Source: JBNGOQ01 sp050589645
GTDB taxonomy: Bacteria; Bacteroidota; Bacteroidia; Flavobacteriales; Flavobacteriaceae
Length of the DNA stretch: 64,000 nucleotides
Direction of reading: 5' to 3'
NCBI RefSeq assembly: GCF_050589645.1
Contig: NZ_JBNGOQ010000004.1
Coordinates: forward strand, 310,001 to 374,000
The position numbers were made by a program, and so were the translations under genes. The notes beneath the pieces are model-generated. The model was not told the DNA's origin and made no database searches. It saw only the letters and a list, made by a program, of their open reading frames with translations. Positions 14,229-22,391 of the stretch are shown one piece after another; positions within the stretch are counted from its first letter, which is position 1; every line of letters starts with the position of its first letter.

Positions 14229-15683
14229 ATGAAGAAAAAATTAACTACCTCTGCAGGAGCACCGGTATCCAACAACCAGCGCTCCCAAACCGCGGGCAAC
14301 AGAGGTCCCGTATTGATGCAGGACTACAAGCTATTTGAAAAATTGGCCCATCAGAACAGGGAACGTATCCCGGAACGTGTGGTGCATGCCAAGGGATGGG
14401 GCGCCATGGGAACCTTTACGGTGACCAAGGACATTAGCAAGTACACCCGAGCCAAACTCTTCTCCGAAGTAGGGAAGAAAACACCTATTCTTTCAAGATT
14501 CTCCACAGTGGCTGGGGAAATGGGTGCGGCAGATACCGAGAGGGACGTACGTGGCTTTTCCTTAAAATTCTATACCGAAGAGGGCAACTGGGACCTGGTA
14601 GGGAACAATACCCCGGTCTTCTTTCTGAGGGATGGGTATAAATTCCCCGATTTTATCCACACACAAAAAAGACATCCCAAAACCAATTTACGCTCTCCCG
14701 AAGCGATGTGGGACTATTGGTCACTTTCTCCCGAAAGTTTGCACCAGGTAACCATACTCATGTCGGATCGTGGTATCCCTACCACGCCCATGCACATGAA
14801 CGGCTATGGATCGCACACCTTCAGTTTTTGGAACAATGACGGGGAACGCTTTTGGGTAAAATTCCACTTTAAGACCCAGCAGGGCCATAAGCACTATACC
14901 AACGAGGAGACTGCCGAGGTAATAGGACAGACCCGGGAAAAATATCAGGAAGAACTTTTTGGCGCCATTGAGAAGGGCAACTACCCCAAGTGGACCATGA
15001 AGATACAGATCATGCCAGAGGCCGATGCGGAAAAAACCCCGTACAATCCCTTTGACCTCACCAAAGTATGGCCACATGGCGATTATCCCCTGATCGAGGT
15101 GGGTGAAATAGAGCTGAACCAGAATCCCGAAAACTATTGGCAGTATATCGAGAACGCGGCTTACTCGCCCTCCAATGTAGTGCCGGGAATAGGATTCTCG
15201 CCCGATAAGGTACTGCAGGCGCGCATTTTCTCTTACGCGGATGCACATAGATATCGTTTGGGCACGCACTATGAGGCCTTACCGGCCAATGCGCCCAAGA
15301 GCGAGGTAAACCACTACCATAAGGATGGGGCCATGCGCTTCTTTACCAATGATTTTGGCAATCCCGATGCTTTTTATGAGCCCAACACCAAAGACGGTGC
15401 CGCAGAGGATCCCGGCGTGGAGGAACCGCCAATGAAAATCAACGGTGACATCAGGCGTTATGAGGAAAATGACACTTTTGGGGAATACAAACAACCCGGA
15501 GACCTGTTCAGATTGTTCAACGCTGAGCAGAAGGAGCGTTTGTTCAACAACATTGCAGCGGCCATGGAGGGTGTTTCCATGGAGATTATTGAAAGGCAGT
15601 TGGCGCATTTTGACAAGGCCGACCCCGAATATGGCAATGGGGTGCGCAAGGCTTTGGGAATTACCGAACTTGCTGAATACTAA
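14229..15683 (+). CDS. katA: Monofunctional heme catalase
   Basis: A 484-residue, small-subunit (clade 3 type) catalase that dismutates hydrogen peroxide in the cytoplasm. Catalytic H53 lies in ERVVHAKGWGAMGTF, the distal asparagine in NNTPVFF (126-127), and the heme-ligating Y336 in RIFSYADAHRYRLG. RFSTVAGEMGAADTERDVRG is the family signature. The 250-base gap to the divergent histidine kinase gene holds AT-rich sequence that may contain its promoter. A terminator follows at 15708. The next plus-strand gene encodes an ankyrin protein, a linkage seen in other bacteria. Confidence 0.95.
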   Translation: MKKKLTTSAGAPVSNNQRSQTAGNRGPVLMQDYKLFEKLAHQNRERIPERVVHAKGWGAMGTFTVTKDISKYTRAKLFSEVGKKTPILSRFSTVAGEMGAADTERDVRGFSLKFYTEEGNWDLVGNNTPVFFLRDGYKFPDFIHTQKRHPKTNLRSPEAMWDYWSLSPESLHQVTILMSDRGIPTTPMHMNGYGSHTFSFWNNDGERFWVKFHFKTQQGHKHYTNEETAEVIGQTREKYQEELFGAIEKGNYPKWTMKIQIMPEADAEKTPYNPFDLTKVWPHGDYPLIEVGEIELNQNPENYWQYIENAAYSPSNVVPGIGFSPDKVLQARIFSYADAHRYRLGTHYEALPANAPKSEVNHYHKDGAMRFFTNDFGNPDAFYEPNTKDGAAEDPGVEEPPMKINGDIRRYEENDTFGEYKQPGDLFRLFNAEQKERLFNNIAAAMEGVSMEIIERQLAHFDKADPEYGNGVRKALGITELAEY

Positions 15684-15707
15684 ATTTGTAAATACATATT
15701 TTAACGG

Positions 15708-15748
15708 AACTGTCACGTCCGGGTTAGCTCGATGTGACAGTTTTTTTT
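15708..15748 (+). terminator. katA rho-independent terminator
   Basis: AACTGTCAC and GTGACAGTT form a nine-pair perfect stem with a 17-base loop, followed by a T run. It begins 24 bases after the katA stop. Confidence 0.85.
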
Positions 15749-15791
15749 ATCTTTAAATTCCTATGCAATTACACGCTATAGAGGATGGGTT

Positions 15792-16115
15792 ATGAATGAT
15801 GAATTGGTGGTGCGTTCGGCGTATGGCGCGATGCGTTTCATCCGACAGTAGGCAGTGAACAGTTGGCAGTAAGCGGTGAACAATCGGCAATAAACAATAA
15901 TCAAGTGGAAGAGGTAGTGAAACGAGGGATTCCTCGCAGGCTCGGAATGACAGATCAATGCGTGTTGTCATTCAGAGCGAAGCGAAGAATCTCAAACCTT
16001 TCGCCAGAAAACCAGAAACAGTAGGCAATAGTGAGTTAAGAGTTAATGAATGATGAATTGGCGGTGCGTTCGGCGTATGGCGCGATGCGTTTCATCCGAC
16101 AGTAGGCAGTGAACA
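15792..16115 (+). repeat. Pair of 70-bp direct repeats
   Basis: Copies at 15792-15861 and 16046-16115 both begin ATGAATGATGAATTGG and include GCGTATGGCGCGATGCG and GACAGTAGGCAGTGAACA. By eye they differ at one position before the last base (T at 15808, C at 16062). They are not coding. Confidence 0.85.
15923..15993. repeat. MITE-like imperfect inverted repeat
   Basis: GAGGGATTCCTCGCAGGCTCGGAATGAC (15923-15950) pairs imperfectly with GTCATTCAGAGCGAAGCGAAGAATCTC (15967-15993) around a short AT/GT-rich loop. The sequence resembles a widespread intergenic repeat seen in many bacterial genomes. No transposase is encoded. Confidence 0.65.
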
Positions 16116-16159
16116 ATGAACAATAAACAATTAGCAATGAACAATAAAAATGGTTTATT

Positions 16160-16201
16160 CTTAAACCTTAAACCTTAAACCTTAAACCTTAAACCTTGAA
16201 C
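16160..16201 (+). repeat. Heptanucleotide tandem repeat, unit CTTAAAC
   Basis: Six head-to-tail units of CTTAAAC; five are perfect and the last has G for A. It lies 28 bases upstream of the ankyrin gene start, so unit-number changes could alter promoter spacing. Confidence 0.85.
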
Positions 16202-16229
16202 CTCATACAGTCAACCGTAAAACAAACAG

Positions 16230-16718
16230 ATGAAAAATGATTACATGGATGCCTTTTTCGGAGCGATAAGGAACGGCGATGCCGAAGCCTTGGAACAGCT
16301 CATAACTGCACATTCGGAATTGGTAAATTCCAAAGACCAGAGAGGGTCTACACCCTTGATATTGGCCACCTACTACGACCATCGTGATATTGCACAATTG
16401 CTATTGGATCATGGGGCCGAAGTGGATGAAAAGGACGCCTCCGGGAATACGGCACTCATGGGGGTCTGTTTTAAGGGCTATACCGAGTTGGCCAAAAAAC
16501 TGATCGAGCACGGCGCCAATGTCAACGAAAGCAATGCCATGGGGGCCAGTTGCCTAATTTATGCAGCTACCTTCAATCGCGAGGAAATCGCAAAGCTACT
16601 CCTTGCCCATGGGGCCGATATCAATGCCAAGGACGCTCGGGGCAACACGGCGCTGGACCATGCCAAGATGCAAGGCATCCCGTCACTTATAGACCTACTG
16701 GAAAAAAATGGCGCATAA
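16230..16718 (+). CDS. Ankyrin-repeat protein
   Basis: A 162-residue product with four to five ankyrin repeats of about 33 residues (GSTPLILATYYDHRDIAQLL, GNTALMGVCFKGYTELAKKL, GASCLIYAATFNREEIAKLL, GNTALDHAKMQG). It has no signal peptide, so it is cytoplasmic. Ankyrin proteins are known next to catalase genes; in Pseudomonas aeruginosa AnkB supports KatB activity, which suggests a similar accessory role here. The nitrilase-family gene starts 24 bases after it, so these two may be co-transcribed, whereas katA is separated by a terminator and repeats. Confidence 0.88.
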   Translation: MKNDYMDAFFGAIRNGDAEALEQLITAHSELVNSKDQRGSTPLILATYYDHRDIAQLLLDHGAEVDEKDASGNTALMGVCFKGYTELAKKLIEHGANVNESNAMGASCLIYAATFNREEIAKLLLAHGADINAKDARGNTALDHAKMQGIPSLIDLLEKNGA

Positions 16719-16742
16719 TAAGATCAACCTGAACCACACCAT

Positions 16743-17516
16743 ATGTCCAAAGAACTGAAAATAGCATTGTTGCAAGCACCATTGGTATGGGAGCATCCCG
16801 AACAAAACAGGGCGAACTTTTCAAGGAAAATAGAAGAAATCACCAAGGAGGTCGATTTGATCATACTTCCTGAAATGTTCACTACGGGCTTTACCATGAC
16901 TCCAGGGCACATAGATGGGGCCGAGGGCCAAAAGACAATCCAATGGATGCAGGAGGAAGCGAACAAGAAGGACGCTGCGATTATAGGAAGCACCGTCTTC
17001 CAAGAGGCCGGGGACTATTTTAACCGGCTGTTTTTTGTAAAGCCCGATCAAACGGTATCGTACTATGACAAGCGGCACACCTTCACCTTGGCGGGTGAGG
17101 ACAAGATATACCGGGCGGGCTCCGAAAAGTTGATCGTTAACTATCAAGGCTTCGCGATATGCCCCATGGTGTGTTATGATCTACGCTTTCCCGTTTGGGC
17201 ACGGAACGTTGAAGATTACGATATCCTACTCTATGTGGCCAATTGGCCCAAACCGCGGATTGCGGCTTGGGACACCCTCTTAAAGGCCCGAGCCATTGAG
17301 AACATGTGCTATTGCATAGGGGTAAACCGGGTTGGGGAGGATCGTACGGGGCACAGCTATTGCGGACATTCTGCAGTGTATGATACTTTGGGAGAGGAAG
17401 TTGTGTTTTCCACCGAGGAAACGGTGCTCCATGCAACACTGCAAAAAGAACATATAGAGGGTACCCGGAACAAACTAAAATTTTTGGAGGATAGGGATGC
17501 CTTTACTCTGGGATGA
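16743..17516 (+). CDS. Nitrilase-superfamily amidohydrolase, omega-amidase type
   Basis: A 257-residue product. The Glu-Lys-Cys catalytic triad is visible as E44 (ILPEMFTTGF), K110 (YDKRHTF) and C144 (MVCYDLRFPVW). The MFTTGF and CYDLRFPVWARN signatures place it with YafV/NIT2-like omega-amidases, which hydrolyse alpha-ketoglutaramate and alpha-ketosuccinamate formed by transamination of Gln and Asn. It has no signal peptide. It overlaps the convergent Ig-like lipoprotein gene by 14 bases at the 3' ends. Confidence 0.88.
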   Translation: MSKELKIALLQAPLVWEHPEQNRANFSRKIEEITKEVDLIILPEMFTTGFTMTPGHIDGAEGQKTIQWMQEEANKKDAAIIGSTVFQEAGDYFNRLFFVKPDQTVSYYDKRHTFTLAGEDKIYRAGSEKLIVNYQGFAICPMVCYDLRFPVWARNVEDYDILLYVANWPKPRIAAWDTLLKARAIENMCYCIGVNRVGEDRTGHSYCGHSAVYDTLGEEVVFSTEETVLHATLQKEHIEGTRNKLKFLEDRDAFTLG

Positions 17517-19116
17517 TAAAAGTTTCGATCTGTTCCCAATTGGCCCGCATTTCCAAGACACTGGGATAGTAGCTCACCCGTTCGGGCTGTAGCTTCATGA
17601 GATAATTTCCTGTATCCCATTTCCCATTCCCATTGGTATCATGGATTACCCGGATCAGATACTTGGCGGGTTCCAGGTTGTTGAATTCGAACGGCGTGGG
17701 CCTAGCGGCATAGATTTCCCGTTTAACCCCACCCTGCTCATCGGTCAATTGTACGATCAGGGGATAGCTGACATTTCCCGAAAGATTGAGGCTCAGATTG
17801 CCAAAGTCCGCGTAGCTTCCGGTGGAGAGTCCGTAGGATAGCGTATCGTTCTCCGTTTCAAAAAAATCCTGGAACGCCCCGGGCAAAAGTTGCAGTCCAT
17901 AACGCTGGTTAGGGGCCACATCGAACTCAAAATCCATACGGTTCTTAAGGGTGTCCAGAGAGGCCGAAAACGGCACGGGCACGGAATCCGTGTCGATAAT
18001 GCTGATTTTAGCCGTATCGATCGTTACGATCGGGGTGTTGGCATTGATATGGAAGGGCTCCCCAAACGGAAAGGTCCCCCTATGGCTGGGAGCCAAAATA
18101 AGGGAGTCCGTTGCCAATTTTCGCGTCTTTACCGTAAAGGTGTCCACCACCTTTGCCCTTGTATTACTTACCGTAAAGACCAGGGAATCGATCTCAAAGG
18201 GCGTAAACCAAAAATTGAGGGTGTCCTTTTCAGGTTCTTTGGCAATGAGGTTCCTTATGGTATCCGGCAAAACGGTAAGGGGCCGTATGGCTATACTGTC
18301 GCCCTGACCCTGATAGCCAAAGATAATCTTGTTGCTGGCCGCAAAATTGGGTACGGAAGCACTGTAATCGGGCACTTCCTTAAACAAATTCAATACGTAT
18401 ATGGAATCGGTGGGCAGGGAAACGGTATCCTTGATAAAGGCAATTTTATCCGTATTCTGATCAAACAGATTGTTTCTGCCTTCATCCTTGATCCCTACCA
18501 TGGCATATTTTCCTGCTTTTAGGTTCTTAAGCTGAAATATGGTGGTGCTGTCCAGGGTATTGGTGATATAGTAGGGCGGACTTTTATAGATCGTGGAATC
18601 GGTATAGGTACTATCCAATTCGTATAGCATAACGCTGATAAAGGCGTCGGCATTCCGGTTAAAAGCGTCCCTGACCACGCCGGAAACGGTTAGTGAATCA
18701 ATATAGTCTCCCGTGGAAAAGACATAGGTAAGGAAACTATTGGGATTTCCTTCATTGTTGTCCACAATGCTTTGCCCAAAATTCAGCGTATACGTGGTGT
18801 TTTCCCTAAGGGTATCCTTAAGTACAATTTCCACATATTTGCTCGCCAATCCCTGCGGACTTAGTTCCGGGGGGTATTTTAAGGGTGGGGATACAACAAG
18901 CTGATTTTGAACATCTTCCAGTTTAATGTACTCATCAAAATACAGCCGTATTTTCTTTTCGTTGAAATTAAGGCTCATATTCTCGGGATCTGCCCGTACC
19001 AGTTGGGGAGGCGTAATGTCCTTGGGTCCTCCGGAAGGATTGCCCCGTCTTGCACATTGCAGAAAAGCAAGAATGATCAATATTAGAAAAAAGTACGCTA
19101 AAAAACGTCGGACCAT
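17503..19116 (-). CDS. Large Ig-like domain lipoprotein
   Basis: A 537-residue product from ATG 19116, which starts the signal peptide VRRFLAYFFLILIILAFLQC with the lipid-modified cysteine near residue 21; an upstream in-frame start at 19149 would add a polar leader. The mature part begins with RRGNPSGGPKDITPPQLVRADPEN, a segment typical of Bacteroidota Big_5/SbsA-type Ig-like lipoproteins, followed by beta-rich repeats and a C-terminal carboxypeptidase-regulatory-like region (KYLIRVIHDTNGNGKWDTGN). It is probably in the outer membrane or on the surface. Function is unknown. Confidence 0.82.
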   Translation of the reverse strand: MVRRFLAYFFLILIILAFLQCARRGNPSGGPKDITPPQLVRADPENMSLNFNEKKIRLYFDEYIKLEDVQNQLVVSPPLKYPPELSPQGLASKYVEIVLKDTLRENTTYTLNFGQSIVDNNEGNPNSFLTYVFSTGDYIDSLTVSGVVRDAFNRNADAFISVMLYELDSTYTDSTIYKSPPYYITNTLDSTTIFQLKNLKAGKYAMVGIKDEGRNNLFDQNTDKIAFIKDTVSLPTDSIYVLNLFKEVPDYSASVPNFAASNKIIFGYQGQGDSIAIRPLTVLPDTIRNLIAKEPEKDTLNFWFTPFEIDSLVFTVSNTRAKVVDTFTVKTRKLATDSLILAPSHRGTFPFGEPFHINANTPIVTIDTAKISIIDTDSVPVPFSASLDTLKNRMDFEFDVAPNQRYGLQLLPGAFQDFFETENDTLSYGLSTGSYADFGNLSLNLSGNVSYPLIVQLTDEQGGVKREIYAARPTPFEFNNLEPAKYLIRVIHDTNGNGKWDTGNYLMKLQPERVSYYPSVLEMRANWEQIETFIIPE

Positions 19117-19170
19117 AGCAAGGACAAAATTCTTTAGGCAAAGAAACAACTAATTTGCAGAACAGTAAAA

Positions 19171-19875
19171 TTACGGGACCATGGCCATGGTGGCGATATA
19201 CACTTTAACACCCTCGGCCTTTTGCAGGGCCTTCGCACAGACCTCCAAGGTAGCACCGGTGGTGACCACATCATCTATCAAAAGCACCCTTTTGTTCCTG
19301 AAATATGTCGTGTCCGATAAGGTATATAAGGCTTTATCGGCATGCCATCTGAACCCGCGTCCCTTTTTGGTCTGTGTCCTTGTATTGGCGGTTTTTAGCA
19401 GTAACTGTCCCTCGAAAGACGCATTTAAATGTTGCGCTAAACGTTCACCGAAAAGCGTAAGCTGGTTATAGCCCCTTTTGCGCAATCGATTTTTGTGCAA
19501 AGGTACGGGAACAATACAATCTATCCCTTGCAGCACGGGGGATTCCCCAAGTAATTGTCCATACCATTCGCCGAGAAAAGCACCAATTTGTTCCTGGTTT
19601 TTATACTTTAAGTAGTGGATTAAACGTTGAACAATACCGTTTTCGGTGTAAATTAGGAAAGAACTGGCCTTTTCAATGGCAATTCTACCGTAAAAAATAC
19701 GGTCTACCGGGTTTTCATCGATGAAATTGTACTCGGTGAGTGGTAGCTGATTTCGACAAACGGTACACAATAATCGTTCACCTCTGTGCAAGAGTGCATT
19801 ACAACCAAAACATGCCTCCGGCACTAGGACTGTGTTGATATCATTTAGTATATTTGAAAGCTTGGAATAGAACAA
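19171..19875 (-). CDS. comF: ComF-family phosphoribosyltransferase-like protein
   Basis: A 234-residue product. An N-terminal zinc site is visible as CFGC and CTVC (residues about 22-39). The C-terminal PRTase fold has the PRPP loop VLLIDDVVTTGATLE, and VPVPLHKNRLRKRGYNQ is the ComF signature. The family supports DNA uptake or recombination in competent bacteria. The only common start codon before the zinc site is TTG at 19875: upstream codons reach a stop and no ATG is available. It is divergent from the coiled-coil gene at 19912 across 36 bases. Confidence 0.88.
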   Translation of the reverse strand: MFYSKLSNILNDINTVLVPEACFGCNALLHRGERLLCTVCRNQLPLTEYNFIDENPVDRIFYGRIAIEKASSFLIYTENGIVQRLIHYLKYKNQEQIGAFLGEWYGQLLGESPVLQGIDCIVPVPLHKNRLRKRGYNQLTLFGERLAQHLNASFEGQLLLKTANTRTQTKKGRGFRWHADKALYTLSDTTYFRNKRVLLIDDVVTTGATLEVCAKALQKAEGVKVYIATMAMVP

Positions 19876-19911
19876 ATTTTATTGTAACCTACTTATAAAT
19901 TACCTTATTGA

Positions 19912-20808
19912 ATGAACCTTCAAGATAACAAATTCAACTATAAGATTATCCTTGCCGCTTTGGTTGCTGTAATCATAGGTATTTTAATAGCCTTTTACTA
20001 CAGCTATGCGCAATCTACTACCCAAATCAATTTTTTGGAGCAGGAAAAGGGGTTGTTGGTGAAGGATCTTACGTTGATGAAAACGGAGGTAGACCGGCTT
20101 TCGGCCTTGAACGAGGTAAATGAGATAGAGCTACAGGACTCCAGGTTTCGTGTACAACAACTTTTGGACTCGGTGGGAAGGTTAAATTTTACGGTAGACA
20201 AATTAAGGGAATACAAAAAGGAACTTCGAAAGCTCGAATCTAGGCACGATAGCCTGAAGTTAAAGAACAACTTCCTAAAGTATAACAACATGCTCCTCTC
20301 GGACAAGTACGAGGAGACCAACAAGAAAATAGAGGAATTGCGCGGTAAGAGCAGTTCCTTGGCAGAAGCGGAGGCCCAGCTTAGACGAAAGAACAGGGAA
20401 CTGAGCAAGGAGCTCAGGACCAAGAGTTATCTAAAACTTCGCGATTCCGAGGGCAGTGGTTTCAGACTTCGTAACGGGAAACCCATTAAGACGAACAAGG
20501 CATCTACCATTGAGAAGTTAAGAGGATGCGTTACCGTAATTGGCAACCCCAATTCCGGCAGCGAGGAAAAAGTGCTCTATTTTCAATTTCTGGGCCCCAA
20601 CAAACAGATTATTGAGGATAACGCAAATACCATTTCCGTTAATGGTAATATCTACAGCAAGCGGGTTGAGCTTATCTTTATGGGAGAAGAGGTCAATGTA
20701 TGTGACGTAATCACCATACCTTCCGGTTCCTTACGGGAAGGAAATTACACGCTCAATGTTTTTGAGGACGAAAAATTACTGGCTTCCTCTGAATTTCAAT
20801 TGAAATAA
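19912..20808 (+). CDS. Membrane-anchored coiled-coil protein upstream of glyS
   Basis: A 298-residue product. One transmembrane helix (about residues 11-32, ILAALVAVIIGILIAFYYSYA) is followed by a long heptad-rich coiled coil (about 35-180, many KLRE/ELRK-type stretches). A globular beta-rich C-terminal part (from VTVIGNPNSGSEEKVLYFQF) probably lies in the periplasm. It has no enzymatic motif. It is 37 bases from glyS and co-directional. Homologues sit beside glyS in other flavobacteria by my recollection; the function is unknown. Confidence 0.7.
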   Translation: MNLQDNKFNYKIILAALVAVIIGILIAFYYSYAQSTTQINFLEQEKGLLVKDLTLMKTEVDRLSALNEVNEIELQDSRFRVQQLLDSVGRLNFTVDKLREYKKELRKLESRHDSLKLKNNFLKYNNMLLSDKYEETNKKIEELRGKSSSLAEAEAQLRRKNRELSKELRTKSYLKLRDSEGSGFRLRNGKPIKTNKASTIEKLRGCVTVIGNPNSGSEEKVLYFQFLGPNKQIIEDNANTISVNGNIYSKRVELIFMGEEVNVCDVITIPSGSLREGNYTLNVFEDEKLLASSEFQLK

Positions 20809-20833
20809 ATTACTTCGTTTTGGACCAATATTC

Positions 20834-20841
20834 TATTTTTG
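20834..20841 (+). promoter_or_regulatory. Candidate -7 box close to the glyS start
   Basis: TATTTTTG fits TAnnTTTG. It ends only five bases before the glyS ATG, so a transcript from it would have almost no leader. No convincing -33 TTG lies at standard distance. Confidence 0.3.
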
Positions 20842-20845
20842 CCGC

Positions 20846-22390
20846 ATGGTAAAACAAGAGGACAAGTTCAAGAAGGTCATTTCCCATGCCAAGGAATACG
20901 GGTATGTATTCCAATCCAGTGAAATATATGACGGACTCAGTGCGGTGTATGATTACGCACAGAACGGGGCCGAACTCAAAAAAAATATTCGAGAATATTG
21001 GTGGAAGGCCATGGTTCAAATGAACGATAACATTGTGGGTATCGATGCTGCCATCTTTATGCATCCCACCACTTGGAAAGCTTCTGGCCATGTTGATGCC
21101 TTCAATGACCCCCTAATAGATAACAAGGATTCCAAAAAACGCTACCGGGCCGATGTTTTGATCGAGGACCACGTGGCCAAGATCGAGGCCAAAATAGATA
21201 AGGAAGTGGCCAAAGCGGCCAAACGTTTTGGGGATAGCTTCGACAAGGAGCAGTTTCTGACCACCAACCCCAGGGTGGTGGGTTATGCGGAGAAGGCTGC
21301 AGCCATCTTAAAGCGCATGGGCCAGTCCTTGGAAAAGGAAGATTTGGCCGATGTCAAGGCCCTGATCGAGGAGCTGGGAATCGTATGTCCGGTATCCGGA
21401 TCCAAAAACTGGACCGATGTTAAACAGTTTAACCTGATGTTCGGCACCAAACTGGGCGCTTCGGCCGATACGGCCATGGAGCTGTACTTACGCCCCGAAA
21501 CCGCGCAGGGCATATTTGTCAATTTCCTGAACGTACAAAAATCGGGCCGCATGAAAATCCCTTTTGGAATTGCCCAAGTAGGAAAGGCGTTCCGAAATGA
21601 GATCGTGGCCCGCCAATTTATTTTCCGCCAGCGCGAGTTTGAACAGATGGAGATGCAGTTCTTTATTCGTCCGGGTTCACAGAAAGAATGGTACGGGAAG
21701 TGGAAGGAGAACCGAATGAAATGGCATTTGTCGCTGGGCATGGGGGAAGAGAACTATCGCTTTCACGATCATGAAAAACTGGCCCACTATGCGGATGCTG
21801 CAGCCGATATTGAATTTAAGTTCCCTTTTGGATTCAAGGAATTGGAAGGCATCCATTCACGAACGGATTTTGATCTGGGGAGTCACGAAAAATTTTCGGG
21901 CAAAAAACTGCAGTATTTTGACCCCGAGCTCAACGAAAGTTATGTCCCCTACGTCGTGGAGACTTCCATAGGTCTGGATCGTATGTTTCTGGCGGTATTT
22001 TCCCACGCGCTTCAGGAGGAGGAACTGGAAAATGGAACGGTGCGTACCGTACTCAGGATCCCCGCGGTCCTGGCACCGACCAAGGCAGCGGTCCTGCCCT
22101 TGATAAAAAGGGATGGCCTGCCAGAGATTGCCCATGAAATTATTGATGACCTAAAATGGGATTTCAATGTGAGTTACGATGAAAAGGATGCGGTAGGAAG
22201 ACGTTATCGCAGACAGGATGCTGCAGGCACTCCCTTCTGCATTACCGTGGATCACCAGACCTTGGAAGACAGGACCGTAACCATTCGTCACCGAGATTCC
22301 ATGGAACAGCAGCGTGTGGCCATCGATGCGGTACGGAATATTATCGCCGAGGAGGTAGACATGAAAAACTGGCTCAAGAAATTGGCGTAG
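20846..22390 (+). CDS. glyS: Glycyl-tRNA synthetase, class II, homodimer type
   Basis: A 514-residue product that charges tRNA-Gly in the cytoplasm. Class II motif 2 appears around FGIAQVGKAFRNEI and RQREFEQMEMQFF, and motif 3 around SIGLDRMFLAV. The N-terminal segment DGLSAVYDYAQNGAELKKNI and the C-terminal anticodon-binding domain (from about APTKAAVLPLIKRDG) match the eukaryote/Bacteroidota-like alpha2 enzyme. The next gene converges with only one base between stop codons. Confidence 0.95.
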   Translation: MVKQEDKFKKVISHAKEYGYVFQSSEIYDGLSAVYDYAQNGAELKKNIREYWWKAMVQMNDNIVGIDAAIFMHPTTWKASGHVDAFNDPLIDNKDSKKRYRADVLIEDHVAKIEAKIDKEVAKAAKRFGDSFDKEQFLTTNPRVVGYAEKAAAILKRMGQSLEKEDLADVKALIEELGIVCPVSGSKNWTDVKQFNLMFGTKLGASADTAMELYLRPETAQGIFVNFLNVQKSGRMKIPFGIAQVGKAFRNEIVARQFIFRQREFEQMEMQFFIRPGSQKEWYGKWKENRMKWHLSLGMGEENYRFHDHEKLAHYADAAADIEFKFPFGFKELEGIHSRTDFDLGSHEKFSGKKLQYFDPELNESYVPYVVETSIGLDRMFLAVFSHALQEEELENGTVRTVLRIPAVLAPTKAAVLPLIKRDGLPEIAHEIIDDLKWDFNVSYDEKDAVGRRYRRQDAAGTPFCITVDHQTLEDRTVTIRHRDSMEQQRVAIDAVRNIIAEEVDMKNWLKKLA

Positions 22391-22391
22391 T

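Larger units (their letters stand above)
15684..16229. other. 546-bp gene-free spacer rich in repeats
   Basis: After the katA terminator this spacer holds two 70-base direct repeats, an imperfect inverted repeat between them, many GAACAAT/AACAATA-like words, and a 7-base tandem repeat ending 28 bases before the ankyrin gene. No credible coding frame was found; short frames on both strands are repeat-derived. Confidence 0.8.

Noticed and set aside
15781..16201. CRISPR-like spaced repeats upstream of the ankyrin gene
   Set aside because: Only two copies of the 70-base repeat, unequal internal sequence, no uniform 20-50-base repeat/spacer rhythm and no cas genes. The heptamer tract has no spacers.
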